From Hermetia illucens (lineage: Eukaryota > Arthropoda > Insecta > Diptera > Stratiomyidae), in NCBI RefSeq assembly GCF_905115235.1, contig NC_051855.1, positions 14,002,388 to 14,066,387 of the forward strand: a stretch of 64,000 nt of DNA. The letters are read 5' to 3'. The translations under genes were made by a program, and so were the position numbers. Each line of letters starts with the position of its first letter. Position 1 is the first letter of the stretch. The notes beneath the pieces are model-generated. The model ran no database searches and was not told the DNA's origin. It saw nothing but the letters and a program-made list of their open reading frames with translations. Shown here in pieces: positions 47,136 through 60,463 of the stretch.

Positions 47136-49138
47136 TAGTAAAAAACTCATCAATTTATGAATGGAGTTTTGATTTTTGTCCACGGGACGATGAACTGTAC
47201 GCCATTTCTTGTACCCACCGCCAGGTGCTTCTGGCATCTGACGTGAAGTAAGCCATGCCATGTACTCCGTCTCCGGAGCACTGTTTACATGGCACTTTGA
47301 CAGCCGTGGGGCATTGACAGATTAGACGACGGTCGTGCCAAACACTGGGTTTGTGTATTTCTTTTTCTAACAAATCTTTTATTCTTATTTCGTCCACCTA
47401 TGGAAATCAGCTATCGGGCAATTCTTGAATGGTAGGTGAGTGAAAATGGGCACTACTATTCATTGATCGTAAGCCTTTTACACGTGCGACTCCGTATAAA
47501 ATCAATCATGAGGCCTGTGGTGTCTTGGGTACAATAAAGCACCAGGTGATATAAAAAAAAAAGAGTGAAGACGACGCCGCCTGGACATAGTGAACAATTT
47601 GTGTACTTTACAAGTGTCAAATGTAATCAATGCTGGTGCCACTGGGCAGAGCATGTATCTGCGGGTGTCTATCATGGACCGTGGGTTGGAATGAAAATGC
47701 CTCATGCAAAGAGTAGGAGCTCGTTCGACAAAACTTTTCTAGATGCAGATTGCTGCTGTCAATATTGGAGACATCGGGCTCCTAAAGAATATACAATTTG
47801 TCTCCGACCAAGTGAGTTGCTCTCACGGAACTATTCATATCAGTCGTGTTAAATAAAGTAATAGGACAGATGGCGGACGTCGAGTAAGTGTTGTTGTGAA
47901 TGATGCTCGCGAAAATCCCCATGTCCTGGGTGACCCACATTCAATAGGTGCGCACAATCTATGGAATTTCGATATTTCGGGCTGCGAGTGTTCCCTCTAT
48001 TCCACATTAACCTTGCGGAATAAGTGCTCGCCCGGTCCAGTGGCAAGTCCTCAAATGAAAAATGGAAAAGTCGACGAAAGTAGCCAATCTGCTGAGAATT
48101 CAGAATTCATTGATGAATACCCATGCGCTTGGCTTGGACCGGTGCACGCGCTCCTACTCGCAAGAATCTTGACACACGAACAAGTATCCGATTCTTGGTA
48201 GATAGTGGTTGGTTTGGGTGTGAATCACAATACGAGGGCTTTGCCAGTTGGTTGTGGCGTGAATGCTATGCGCGAGCGCTCGCACCAGCTAGAAGGGGGG
48301 GGGGGGGGGGGAGGCCATCACGAGAGAATTTCTTCGCGCATCAGTTCCATCAATCAGCTGTCGCACGGCCGCAGTTCGTTTTCGCTTCATTTGGTCGTGT
48401 GGGGCTTCTTATTCTTTGATTTTAGAGTGCTGTTCCTGCTATGCACGCAATCAATTCTCCCAGGTTCAAGTGCAAGCGGAACATTTACCACTAAATTAGG
48501 GGATATTTCTGTGGTTTATTGCCAGAAATGGCCTCTTTGTAAGATTTCTACGAAGTGAGTAGCATGGCTTAAGCCTCATGTAGTCGGGTTTTGCAGGCCT
48601 ACCGTATTCTGTTCACCGCTCGCTCCCACCCTGACAGCGGAACAATTGCCGTGAAAACCAACGTGAGAGTTGCCGTGAACGATGATCCGCTGCTGCTGTC
48701 GAGTAAGGGGGTTTGACAGCTGACTGCCGTGTGCATTGTGTTGTTTGTATTTTCAACATGTTTTTTTCCTCCAAAATGACTTGTGTGGTGAATTCACTTC
48801 TATGCGTGTATAGTACTTGGCATTAATGAAAACAACAACAATTTGGAATTAGTTCTTTTGGAAAATTAAATATTTCTTTTTCCCCCAGTTTTAGAAAACG
48901 CCGCGCTCACGTTTAATCACGGTATCAACCACCAAACATTCTTTACAAAATGATAAAAACCGTGATTTGAGTGGAATCGCAGAGTATCCTTAGAGACTAG
49001 ATTTACCCCCCAGTGCACCCGATTGAGTTGGCAGAACTTTGTGTGAAAACAGAAGGGTACAAGTTTTGACACAAAGAGCACCACGCTGCGACCAGCTGGG
49101 CCTGAAGACCCGCTTTTGAGTCAAACATAGCAAAAGGC
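47136..49138. other. Upstream region of Ataxin-7 homologue
   Basis: No protein family is recognised in open segments at 47155-47397 (-), 47565-47852 (+) or 47896-48201 (+). A run of 17 G lies at 48295-48311. The GC level rises from about 48100, consistent with promoter and 5' UTR sequence for the gene at 49139. Confidence 0.35.
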
Positions 49139-52100
49139 ATGGCAGCAGCAGCTATCACATCTACTTCTTCGTCTTCGATTCAAAACGTGGCTGGTGGTAA
49201 CAATTCCGTCTCAAATTCTTCATTAGTAAACCTCGGATCAACATCTATTTCCTCCTCTAATGCTGGTAGTGAATCGGCTGTAATCAGCTCCACATCCGCA
49301 TCCTCTGTAATTTCATCCTCTTCGAATTCCTCTCGCTCTAGACGAAGCAGCAAGCTGTCCCAATCGAACTATAGTGACTCCAAGTCAATGTATTCATCAG
49401 TCAATAATAGTTCGTTCGCATCCTCTAAATCCTCCAGCAACCAAGGCAATACAGACTCTCATTCAAAATCAAAGATCGGACAGCGTAAATGGAAGGACGA
49501 CAGTGTCGGTAACAGCAGTGGAACCAAATCAAGAAGCTTCAAGTGGAAATTGAATTCCGATCACCATACAACTGCCCCTGATGACGAACCAGGATCATCC
49601 AACAAAAGTGATGTAGATCGCCGAAAGTGGAAGGATATGGACAAGACTAAAGCTTTGAATACCGTGGCAAGCTTACAGAAAATGAAGGGTCTCAAATGGA
49701 CGGCATTCTCTGAGTCAATGGGTGAAAGTGACGAGGATGACATTGCTGAACGGACAAAGAAAAAAGAAACAAGCGAACGAAACAAAGTCCACTTATATAA
49801 ACTAAAGGGTCTAAGATGGAAGTCCTTCGCAGCCGATACAAACTCCGTGCTCGCTGCCAGCAGTGATGATGGTGAAACATCACACCAACGGAAGAACCGT
49901 GACAAAGGGACGGTATTAAGACTGGATCGATCTGATATGGATTTATATGGATTGTGCCCTGAAACTGATCCCTTCTACGCTGTTATCTGTGATATATGCA
50001 ATGCAGTGGTTAAACCGCAAGGACTTCACAAACACATGCTACATCGGCACCATGGTAGTCATAGTAATAGTCATCATAGCCAACACCACCTACATCATCA
50101 TCGACATGTTTTGCCCAATTACATGTCGAACACTACATCAGGCGATCGACAGGTCACCGACCACCATGCCTCGTCATCAACTCATGTCACAACATCATCT
50201 ATAGCATCCCAAGCGTCATCCGAACGGGGCACTGAGAAATCTACATCAAAATCTATGCCAGGAGAAGCTTCACCTTCACTAACGCAATCACACCAAACCT
50301 CATCATCATCTCGCGCTGCCAGCAGCAGTGCAGTGCATTCCTCGCCTACGAGTTCAAAAAATAAAAGTAAATCAACTGGTAAAACCAAGTCGAAAAGTTC
50401 CAAAAACGGCAACAATGCGTCTGGCCATTCCTCATCCACAACCCAATCTCCATCCCCGTCTTCTGCGTCATCGTCGTCGACAAATTTTTCAACAAGTGGG
50501 TCCCGTAGTGGGGCCTCCTCCACTGCGACACAGAATGGTATTGCGATGTCGAGCCCAACGACCGTTGCCGTCAGTTCAACGAGCGCTCACCAGCCTCGGT
50601 CGAACCTCTCCACAGGACAACAGGTAAGAAACTCGTCGATGGGTGTATTTCTCTCCCTCTGTCTCTTTCTAATCCTACAGGCTACCATTTTTTTCCTATT
50701 ACAGTCGAACCAGAAACAATTAAGAACAGGCACGAATTTATATTCTATCGCATCAGGACAACACTTCCAAAGTTCTGGCAAGAGTATTTCCTCAAAGTCT
50801 GCCAGTTCAAAGCACATCGGCAGCGGTACCGGGGAATTCAATAATACAGACAACCCCTCTCTCAATACCGCAACCTCATCAAATTCTAATTCATCTGTGT
50901 CATCTGCTTGTTCTAGTAACTCATTAACGGGCTCAGTTACTCCTCGCAGGACATATGGTCGGTGTAAAAGCTCATCATCGTCTACCGAACGTAGAACGGT
51001 TCCTATTAAGGAGCGTGAATATGATGCGAATAAACATTGCGGAGTTATTTCTGGTGATTCGACTAGACCATGCACCCGATCCCTTACTTGTAAAGCTCAC
51101 TCTCTTTCAATGCGACGCATGGTCTCTGGTCGTAGTAAATCGTTTGACAAATTACTAGCTGATCATAGAGCTACGAAAGAACTCCCACTTGCGACGAAAT
51201 CAAGGGTACGAATATTTCTAGCCACCTTTTTTTCCATTCAGTACAAATTCCTAACCTTATAGGCTATGCCGGAGCTGGAATCGTCGAATTCGTCCTCCAG
51301 CATGGACCTAGATCGTCGCAGTGTCAGCTCGAATTCGAATCTATCTGTCGAAGTGCAAGTATCTTCGACGGCCTCTTCTCAGTCATCAGTTACAGCAACT
51401 GGTGCAGTTGAAAGTACTGGCGTTAACAGTAAACAGTCAACTCCACCTCCCACAGCAACTACCTCAGCGATTTCGAAGTCAAATAATCAGCCGTGTCCCT
51501 CTTCATCGAGAACAACCAGTCCTTCCTTAGCTGCATCCTATAACAGCAACAGACTAGCTGCCACACCTATGCCAGTTGACGAAACTACTGACCTTCCTAC
51601 CACGGAGACGGTAGAAACAATTTGTATGGGCGAGAACGACAATACAATTCAGATAAATATTAATCGAGACGGTACCACGCAATCCATAGCTAGCGTGAAT
51701 CGTCGAGGAACCCAAACAACTACGAGTGAATTGCGACGGCGTAGTAGTGATGAACCACATCGGGCCCGTGTAACTGCACGGGTGATTGACACCAGTCGGG
51801 CCAACGTGCCGCCTGAACTGCTGGATGATAGTAAGTTTGCCACAAACATATTCAGCCCGGAATCAACTGTTCTAAGTGGACCGATTCGCTTGCTTGATGA
51901 AAGTGAATCAGCTAAAAGTTCTCGAATCGAGCCCGAAGCAGATGTTGATATGAGTGACATGAGCGAAGAGCGCAAGCTACAACTAATGGTCCAGCGCAAG
52001 GTAAGCAAAAAAAACAAAATCTTGTTCCGTGATCCAAACAGACCTAGCCCATCAGCTATAACAATTCCCCCGGCTGCAGAAATTGTGGCTCAAGCTTTCG

Positions 52101-54364
52101 CCGAAGAGAATCCCACAGCAACTCTCACCGATGCGCAGTTCGTTATGGATCCTGAAACAAATGTTGTCTCCGTGTCAGTGTGTGGCACTTTCAATCCAGA
52201 CAATATACAATTTAATTGGGCACCCTTCAACCAGGAATTTATAGAAAGTACTCTTTCACAAGCATTATCCCCATACGGGATAACAGTTACATCTAATTCT
52301 TCGCAACATCCAACTGAGCAGGTCTATGGCAATCCCAGCTTGATGCCCAACGCTGAAGAGGAAGGGTTTCAGATACACCATCTTCCGCCATTGACTGAAG
52401 AACAGTACAATCAAATGAGACCGGAATTCATAAACGGTATGCCCAAGCCGAGTTTGTTAGGTTGCCCAGGGATAAAATCGGAAATCAAAGAGGAAGCCGA
52501 AGATCTGGAGAACTCACCACATCAGCCGATTCTGCCGCTGATTAAGCAGGAAGGAATTAAGGACGAGATTAAGCTTGAAATTAAAGAAGAGCCAATGGAA
52601 GACGACAATTTGGATGATGACATTAACCAATCCGACGTGCTTAACGTATCTCAGTCCACTTTGAGATCAACAACTGCTGAATCGGTCACAGACACTTCGA
52701 CTGTTGATGAATCCATAATGGAAGAATGGATGGGTAGTACCTCAAATCTGCCTGATCCGACCAAGGCTTTTAAAATCGTGCCAGAAATAATGTCCCAAAG
52801 CCCTGAGCCGATGTCGTTGGATTTAGATGGTTCATATGATGGTGATATCGAATTCCTTCAACCAATCGCCTCGTCCCTGTCAAAGACGTCCACGGAATGT
52901 CTGACTTCGATTAATGAAAAGGAGAATTCAAATTGTTCGAATGAGGAACGGATGCGTTACTTTACCGTGGATGATGAGATATATCGAAATGAAAATAACG
53001 GGTCTGCTCCAAATTGGTACTATGGCAGATTACCCAAACCTTATTACGTTAATACCTTCGGATTGGTTAAGCTTCGTGGTGGCACGAATTTCAGAAAAAG
53101 TATATTGTGCACACGCCGCGCCAATTCCTCCATTCATGCCTACCAGACCCTTTTCCAGGGTGGTCATGCTACGTTTTTCCGACGTGACAACTGCAGTACA
53201 CTGGGATCAAAGCACTGCACAGTAGATAGCAATGGCGCTATTTCCTTAAGTGCCAATTCCAGTTTCGATGCATCCAAAAACATGAATTCTAATTCGCCTG
53301 GTAGCATGCGAAGTGGCTGTATGTCTACCGTGGCCACAAGTGGGAATGCGATCAAGGGCGTAAAGCAAACACGGCGTCAAAACTCAGCCAACTCTCCTAG
53401 CAGTCAGGTATTGAAGCGACAACCGCCTAACTTCATTTCATCGGCTAGTACCCAAACGCCACCATCAAGTCCGTTCTATAAACGGTATCAGTCGGTTGGA
53501 TCGACTAGCAAAGTACGCTTGCAGAAGCGCAGCATTATCATGCATTTTCGCGGCAACGGTGGAGGTCCTCAACATTTATCGAAGACTTGTGCTATCCTCC
53601 AATCTCAAATTGTACACAAGCTTGCTGAGCAGCTATTAGGGTTTAAGAAATCCCCGAAGAATACGGATGAATCGCAATCAAGCTCAGTAGGCAATTACGC
53701 TAAGGGAGCAGCCACCAAGCAGGACCACATGGGCATCAATAATTGTAAGTTATCATCATCAAGTTCATCAGTATCAACATTAATGTATAAAAGTAGTAAT
53801 AGTGACGGGCATTCATCACTACCGTCGTCATTGCCGGCCGATTCGTCGCCAACACCGACATCGTCGCCAATCAGTCAAAGTACGAATACCACCGCAAACC
53901 CTATGAAAATTTTCCGGAGTTCAACCACCACTGGGGGCTCAACAAATAGCGCTCACAGCAACAGTAACAACGTCAAAGGTAGTACAGCAAATACATCAGG
54001 ACTAAGAACACACATCACCTCTAACAATTCGATTGCTCAAAGGTACACAGCATCTCCGACGGTAACACAATTGGTAACTCAATCCGCAGCCCAGGAAACG
54101 GCCACCACGACCAGTTCTGTTCCAAACAATTGTATGCCGATGGCGTTCAACAGTAATCATATCGCTTCATTGCAACCACGTGGACGTAATGCAGGAGCAG
54201 TTGTAGGTACGACTCTGTATCGTCAAGGTTTCCTGTCACCCTCGTCGCCATCGCGAATTTTGAATGGGAACGGACAAGGGTCAGGCTCCTCTATCAGATC
54301 GAATAGTACAGCAAACAATGGAACTACTATCAACAGCGGTTCTACCAAAAACAACAAGATTTAG
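49139..54364 (+). CDS. Atxn7: Ataxin-7 homologue, SAGA deubiquitinase-module subunit
   Basis: Three exons (49139-50623, 50705-51205, 51263-54364) give 1695 residues. Long Ser/Thr/Asn-rich stretches surround conserved islands. The first (about residues 268-305) is a zinc-binding block, LCPETDPFYAVICDICNAVV then KPQGLHKHMLHRHH, as in ataxin-7. The second (about 597-653) is the SCA7 domain: REYDANKHCGVISGDSTRPC, TRSLTCKAHSLSMRRMVSGR, SKSFDKLLADH. A third conserved-looking block, NWYYGRLPKPYYVNTFGLVK, lies near 1245. Ataxin-7 anchors the Ubp8/USP22 deubiquitinase module to SAGA, and its SCA7 domain is thought to contact nucleosomes. There is no long polyGln tract. The N-terminus repeats a WK motif: RKWKDD, FKWKLN, RKWKDM, LKWTAF and LRWKSF. 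The protein looks longer than I expect for the fly homologue. Confidence 0.9.
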
Positions 54365-54869
54365 ACGTGGCCTAATAGATCTAAACAAAAAAGATACTTA
54401 TCTACCTTCGGGGAAATTATATTTTGAATTTTCAAATCTGTATGTAGACATTTATCAGCCCACGACAATCGGTGGTAAATCCAAAGATTGTCTGAAGGCG
54501 TTTAATTTACAGACGCTTGGATATGTGTGTTTATCTTAAGTAATTTATCGTAAGTAACTGGATTCATTCGAAATTTATTGTTGTAAATTGCAAAAAAGAT
54601 AAGTAGAATTGTACGAATTTCTTTCTGTTCTTCATTTTAATTTTTTTTACATATATATAAACAGCACACATGTATGTATCTATGTGTACAAATAGAACAA
54701 CTATTCGTTTAAGTTTCTTAGATAATTGCAAATGATATTTTATTTCCAGTGCGGAATGCAGACTTATTTCATTTAGAGTCCGGATTAGATATTTATGTAG
54801 TGCTATACATTAACCGCTGAGATAAAGGAATTATTAACTAAATCCCAGGAGAAAGAAAATTTTTGTTTG

Positions 54870-54875
54870 AATAAA
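54870..54875 (+). terminator. Candidate poly(A) signal of the Ataxin-7 homologue
   Basis: AATAAA 506 bases after the stop, in AT-rich sequence typical of a 3' UTR, and just before LINE-derived DNA begins. Confidence 0.4.
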
Positions 54876-54949
54876 TAGCACAGACCCTCTTATCGGTATC
54901 TATTCCTCAGCTCTTCAGCAGCATTACTTCCTCTCTTAAGAAGTGTATA

Positions 54950-55110
54950 TACATATGGTTGCCATTCACCCCTTGCCCTTCAGCCCCTTTCGCGACTTCC
55001 CGAGACGCTTGCACTCCACTACTGTCCTCCGCCAAGTGCCGTTAGTGGTAATCCACTCGTCGGCCAATGCAATGCAACTTTATGCTGTGAAATACTGGCT
55101 TATAAACTCC
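54950..55110 (-). mobile_element. LINE tail fragment
   Basis: The DNA matches 22580-22705 in order: 'gtctcggga'-type, 'gcacttggcg' and 'ggccgac'-type segments when read on the minus strand. Only the 3' coding end of the LINE is present. Confidence 0.5.
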
Positions 55111-55439
55111 AGCGGGGAGAGAAGTTGAGCGATTCGGGTGGTGGGATCACTACGCGGGAGCGTTCGTTCCTCTCGATGAGCGGTGAAGGGGAAAACCGCT
55201 TGCTATTTTTTATCACGCGGAGGCGAAAACCCATGCGGCGGGAAGGAACGTCGTGGGCCGATGTACTGAGCCCATGCTCGCAAGCGCTGGCTCAACATTT
55301 GTGCGCCTACCTGGATGGGGGGTACCATAGCAAGGAATAATTCTCGTAAGGTATCACGACGCCGAATCGCACAGCCTTGCTCCATCGAGTTCACTCGTAA
55401 ATGAACAGATCCCCCACCATGACGCAACAGGCGTCAACC

Positions 55440-57370
55440 AAAATAGCACGAAGGTAATCACTAATTTTCGTAAATAGCAGCGTCCAATTCGGGCTCAGCC
55501 AATAGTTTAATAAGCTTAACTACTGGTCGAGTGAGGGTAGTAGTTGCCGTCTTCATCGTGGCGACGCTCACGAGGCCGTCAGCACCTGAATGGGGCTTGG
55601 TGATCAGGCCGAAGGGCCATTGAGTAGGAGAGGGGGAGGGCTCGTTTCTTCTTTCAAAGGTAAGAGTGAGATGTTCGATAGTTCTGCGAAAGTGCTTAGA
55701 GCTGCGCACCGCTGCTTCCCAGAGGCCGCGAAAGTGTGGAGCGCGAGGTAGTATGAATGACCACTCGGCGCCTCGGAAAGCCAAGGCCGAGGTCACGCTA
55801 TTCATGAAGGGCGATGATTTGGCGATAAGAGTTTGTAACTCCTTGTCGGAGCCTTTGAAGGCTGTAGCACTATCGTAGAAGAGTTTCTCGCAGACGCCTC
55901 AGCGAGTGCAGAATCGCGAGTAAGCTGCAAGAAATGCATTCCAGGAAAGGTCGGAAACAATTTCGTTGTGCACTGCTTGAATTACAAAACAGATAAAAAT
56001 AGCTATATATGTAGCCTTTCGTGGTTCAAGCTCCTCTGCCTCTGGAGAACAGCACGATCACTGGTCCAGTGAGAACTCCAGGACTGAGGGCGTGATGGAG
56101 TGAGCCGCCAGTGAGGAGCAGCTAATGAGACAGGCTGAGAGATTGAATGAGATTATAAAGCCGTCCAGGAAGGAGGACCCACGTGGAAAGGGTCCCGCAT
56201 TAATGATGTCCCCGCTAAGAAATGGGCCTGACTGAAACCGATCGAAGAGAACTTTACCATTTTCGTTGTTAACTAAGTCGCTCCAAGTTACATGCCTGTG
56301 TCGAAGTTACCTCCAAGAAAAAAAACATCGAAACTGGCCGCGGTTACTCAGAGTTCGGATAGAATGGGAATGAGGTGGTTAGAGCCGATTAGGACTCGAA
56401 AGACGCCACCGCTCCTGACGGCTAGACTAACCATTGCTAACAGGCAGTTGGAAGCAAGTGAATCAAATGGGATTAGCTCTTAGTCCCAATATGATTAGAA
56501 TGGCTGTGCCTCTGTCCACATCATTGCGGAATTTGATTTGTCCGGGAACGTGTAGTTTAACATTGGGAACTTCCTCACGTCTGGTTTCGTTTAGGAGAGC
56601 AAGATTGGAGTGAATTTCCTGGAGGAACTTGAGAAGAGCGAAACGTTTGTCGTTTCAAATGGACGAATTAGTGTTGTCATTTTGATTTTCTAGCAATTTG
56701 AAGAGGAACGGAAGTACGCTTCGGGTCTATCTTTAGGGGGAAGACGAAGGCAGAGATTGTGTTCAAGAGGTAGGAGAATGACATGTTGAAAAGCGTCCTG
56801 GCTTCCATGATAGAGCCCCGAGGAATGGAAGAGTATAGGAACGATGAAGAGCTGTGGATTTCGGGTTTTACTCGACCCCTGGCAACTGCGGCGTAAGAAG
56901 GGGTCAGCGAAGGAGGGATGGTCCAGCTGGAATAAGGCAGAAGGCCAGGCGGAGTGTCACGAATTGCGGTCAAACTCCAAATGGTGACAAGGAAATTGCA
57001 TCGATGTAACAGTTCCCGGGGGAATGACTTGCCAGATCCGGATCTGCCCATCAGGGGTGGAATTTACTCGCACTATTTAACAGCCGTGGACCTCAGATGA
57101 CGAAGACTCACCACCTGTGCTAAGTTAAGCAGGATTTGGTCTGCCAATAGTAAAACCCGATTGCGAGAGTTCTGGTGCTGCAGAGAAGACGTGGGAAATC
57201 CCAGCTCTAGCTAGTGCCAGACTACGGACATTATTTAAGGATCTCAGAGAGATATCTAGATGGAGGATGGGAGAGCTGTTTTCCTTCGTGAATAGTACAG
57301 GTTGGAGCTGAAGATCTGTGGAGGCTGCACTCTGCCCCCTTGCTCTCATAACAGCATTCAACTAATACCT
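55440..57370 (-). mobile_element. BEL/Pao LTR retrotransposon fossil, incomplete
   Basis: On the minus strand, WSFILPRAPHFRGLWEAAVR followed by SSKHFRRTI, and later KPHSGADGLV, are typical of the integrase C-terminal region of BEL/Pao elements. Sequence to about 57370 on the upstream side fits the preceding pol part in pieces. No pair of long terminal repeats was found. The copy is clearly broken in several places and looks old. Confidence 0.65.
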
Positions 57371-59960
57371 TCCTACTTATCAAACAATCAGTAACAGATA
57401 CACACGTATGCTAATCATATCTCCGATATCCACTTAGGAGCAGAAATTTCCTTGCCTTAACTTAATCTTTTTTGAAAATGTAACAGAAAACAAAGGTGCA
57501 AGCCTTGAGGATTGTACATACTTTTCATCCCTCTTTAGGCTTTTCTGTACATTGGAACAGAATATAATTCCTATGAAATATTATAACAAAAATTTTTCAT
57601 CTAAAATGAGAGAAAACTAGGTAAATCCTGAGAAAAAGAAAAGAAGGACGAACTATTCTTTTTTGTTCCTAAAATTTTTTTATTACTCCATCTTCTATGC
57701 TAATAGTTTATAACTACATTTCTGCAAATCTTAGCGAGGATTGTATCCTCTAGCAATTATAAACTTTTCTTTCCTGTAGAAAGTTTTTGTGCTTGCATAT
57801 ACGATGCAATATAGATATATCTATATTTTGTGTGCAGGCATGCGCGAAGAATATACCACCGAGATTATGTTAATATATGTATCTAAAGCATATAGATACG
57901 AGCTCTGACTATGCTTGTTTTTTTGACAGTCGTCCTATTCAGAAGCTGCAATATTATGCTTATGATTGTTGTCTTTGTTTCTTAAGGACGAGCATGTTCG
58001 TAAACCGAGGATTGCTTTTAATTACGCGCTCGAATTTTCAAATGTCTATACGATTGGAGTGTATTTTAGAGCTGAGATTTATGGAGGTCATCTCAAGGAT
58101 TTAATGATGATTTTAATGTGATTTGATGATTTTATTCTGAATTTGAGAATTTAGAATTATTCAATGAAATAGAATTATCCCTCCCAGCATCTTGATATTT
58201 AGTAGCTTTCAATCGGTTTTAGATACTACAGCAAAAGGACATGTTTTTCTCTTATTCAAAAGACCATGCTCACCTGGACAAATTCCGACCCTGTTGTGCA
58301 TACGGATTCGAAACTTCTCACGCACTTCCGCCAGGTTGTTAAGTACATATATGTACACAACAGTCTGAAAACGATATGCAAACTTAAGATCATGTTCCCG
58401 GGATGTCCCATTTTGTAGCTTTTCAGATTTACTCAAGCTTCATGGAGTTGTAGAAAGAGAAATATGGAAAATAGAATGAAACAGGATACTTGTTCCGAGC
58501 AGCACTGAAACGCTTGAATGGGAGATAGTAGGGAAAATTTTTGTAAGGTATTTTGTAGGTATTCCACATGCTATTTCAGCTATTCAGTTTGGGTATTTTA
58601 GAGTAAAGATGCTTTTAACTATTTGCCTTTTAACGTAGTGGTCTTCTTAGTCCTTCATTGAAATCGCATATCCTACATTAAGTTATCTTATTCATTTTCG
58701 TTGTATCTTTGTGAAAAGGATTCTCTTTCTTCACTTTCATCGCGCAGCCTAAATGATAGATCCCCAAAAAAAGCTGCGTCGTTGCAGTACTAAAAGTTAC
58801 AAACAGAAATCTACCCAGGGATAAATGAACGGAAGCTTCCTATACTATCTTCTTCATACTCGGTTCTCTATCTCTTTTCTATGTTGGCCCAGCATAATAT
58901 TCAAATGCTTTTCCAGACAGCTTTCAGGGTACATGAGAAAAGAAAAATCCCTTTGCGAGGGAACTTGTCCTAGTGCCGGGAAAAAGGCTGCTATCGTGGG
59001 TAGTGCAATTCGTATTGTGGTCATCAGTTGAGATTTAGCCGCGGTATCGGGTGGTTGATTTAACTATTTTCTAGTTGAAGTATACATAATCTGGGCCCTT
59101 GTGCCGTCTGGGGTCGGAAATATGCGAGTTTACTATTTCTCTCTATATGACATGAAAAATTATACATACCTAACGCATCGTTGCTAAAAAAGAGCATCAT
59201 TTTTTGGATTATCTGGGTCATACGAATTCAACTGAGCATCCTTTTCACGGTTTTTTGGAAATCCTTCAGATATATTTCCATGGGAAATAGATATTAGAAT
59301 CAACCGGATGTAGAAAGAAACTTGAATAATGTGGTTTGTCGCTTGGTAGTGTTAAATCCTTTCCGGTGCGACTGGTGATTAGAACTCTTAGTACTTGTCA
59401 TTGATACCAGCTACATATGTGTCTCTACAGGATTTGAAGTTTCTTAAATTTTGCCGATTTTTTTGTTGAAGTGAATACAATATCTGTGTGATATACGTAC
59501 GTGTGACAAAAAATTACAGTATGTAATAAGCGCCTTCGAAGCATAATATAGCGCTTTTCGGTCGAAGCCCTGCGAAGGCTACTCCGAGGATTCGGTCTTT
59601 TCTGTTTAATATGAAAACAATATCTTTGGTTGAGCTTCTTCTTGCCTTGTGAGCCCCTCTACATAATATAACTTGCCAACGAATTCAGCAAAAGTGATAA
59701 TAACAGAACCTCAAGTTCAACCCATGGGCTGATTATATAATTTGATGTGTGTTCCTAAAAATGGTGTTTGTTTATATCGTCTATTCAAAAGTGTCGACAC
59801 ACTATTGATCCATGTGACAGCTATCTTCAGTGGGATCCTTGCATAGCAGAAAGGAATGTAGGTAAGCGATACGATATAATAATATTCCATTTCTTTCTTC
59901 AAATAAAAGGACATGAAACCTGTTTCAAAGAACTTCCATTTATTCATCTTCCAGATAAAA
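57371..59960. other. Non-coding stretch
   Basis: AT-rich, without a recognised gene, RNA or repeat. The short open segments on both strands show no family motif. Confidence 0.35.
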
Positions 59961-59965
59961 ATACT

Positions 59966-60076
59966 GCTTAGACTAATATGAATTATTCAGTAGTCGTAAT
60001 TAGTCCCGCCAATGATAAAAGTAGTGATTAGACTAATATGAATTATTCTGATAGTCGCGATTAGTCCCGCCAAAAT
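59966..60076. repeat. Tandem duplication, about 60 bp unit, two copies
   Basis: 'tagactaatatgaattattc' recurs at 59971 and 60030. Both are followed by a 'agtcg.gattagtcccgcca' type segment. Each unit also contains an internal inverted pair, gactaat/attagtc. The two units differ at a few positions. Confidence 0.8.
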
Positions 60077-60187
60077 ACAATTTTTGGTTCCTGGCCCCTG
60101 ACGGCCTATTCGCTAGAAGCTTATAGAATGGGAGCTTCCGAAGCTGATATGCATTATGGTATATTCAGAGCAAGCAAAAGATAAAAC

Positions 60188-60463
60188 ATGACTCTCCTTT
60201 GTCTTGGATTTACCATATATTTATGGAAGATATCTAGGTTGGTGTATTTCCTTTTTTTGATTTCACACTCTATGCGATTTATTGGGATCGAAACCCCAAA
60301 GAGGAATACCAACCCTTGGCCGAGTTTTGTCATATTTTTTTCAGCTATTCTAAATGAAGTTATGAATATTCTGGGAATGTTGATAGATATAATTATCCGG
60401 TCATATCCGATATTCGAAATGTCCACTGATACTTTGGTTACAGCTTTGACTACCATAGCCTGA
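60188..60463 (+). pseudogene. Odorant-receptor-like N-terminal fragment
   Basis: The 91-codon plus-strand segment reads RLVYFLFLISHSMRFIGIET, PKRNTNPWPSFVIFFSAILN and EVMNILGMLIDIIIRS. The arrangement is a basic N-terminus, a 'R.iGi.pP' turn, a first membrane helix and a following loop, like the start of insect odorant receptors (7tm_6). The reading ends at a tga with no donor site, and no later exons are visible, so it is probably a fragment. The assignment rests on pattern only. Confidence 0.35.

Noticed and set aside
50182-51075. Long minus-strand ORFs inside the Ataxin-7 gene
   Set aside because: They mirror Ser-rich coding sequence on the other strand; their acidic and Asp-rich composition is explained by that.
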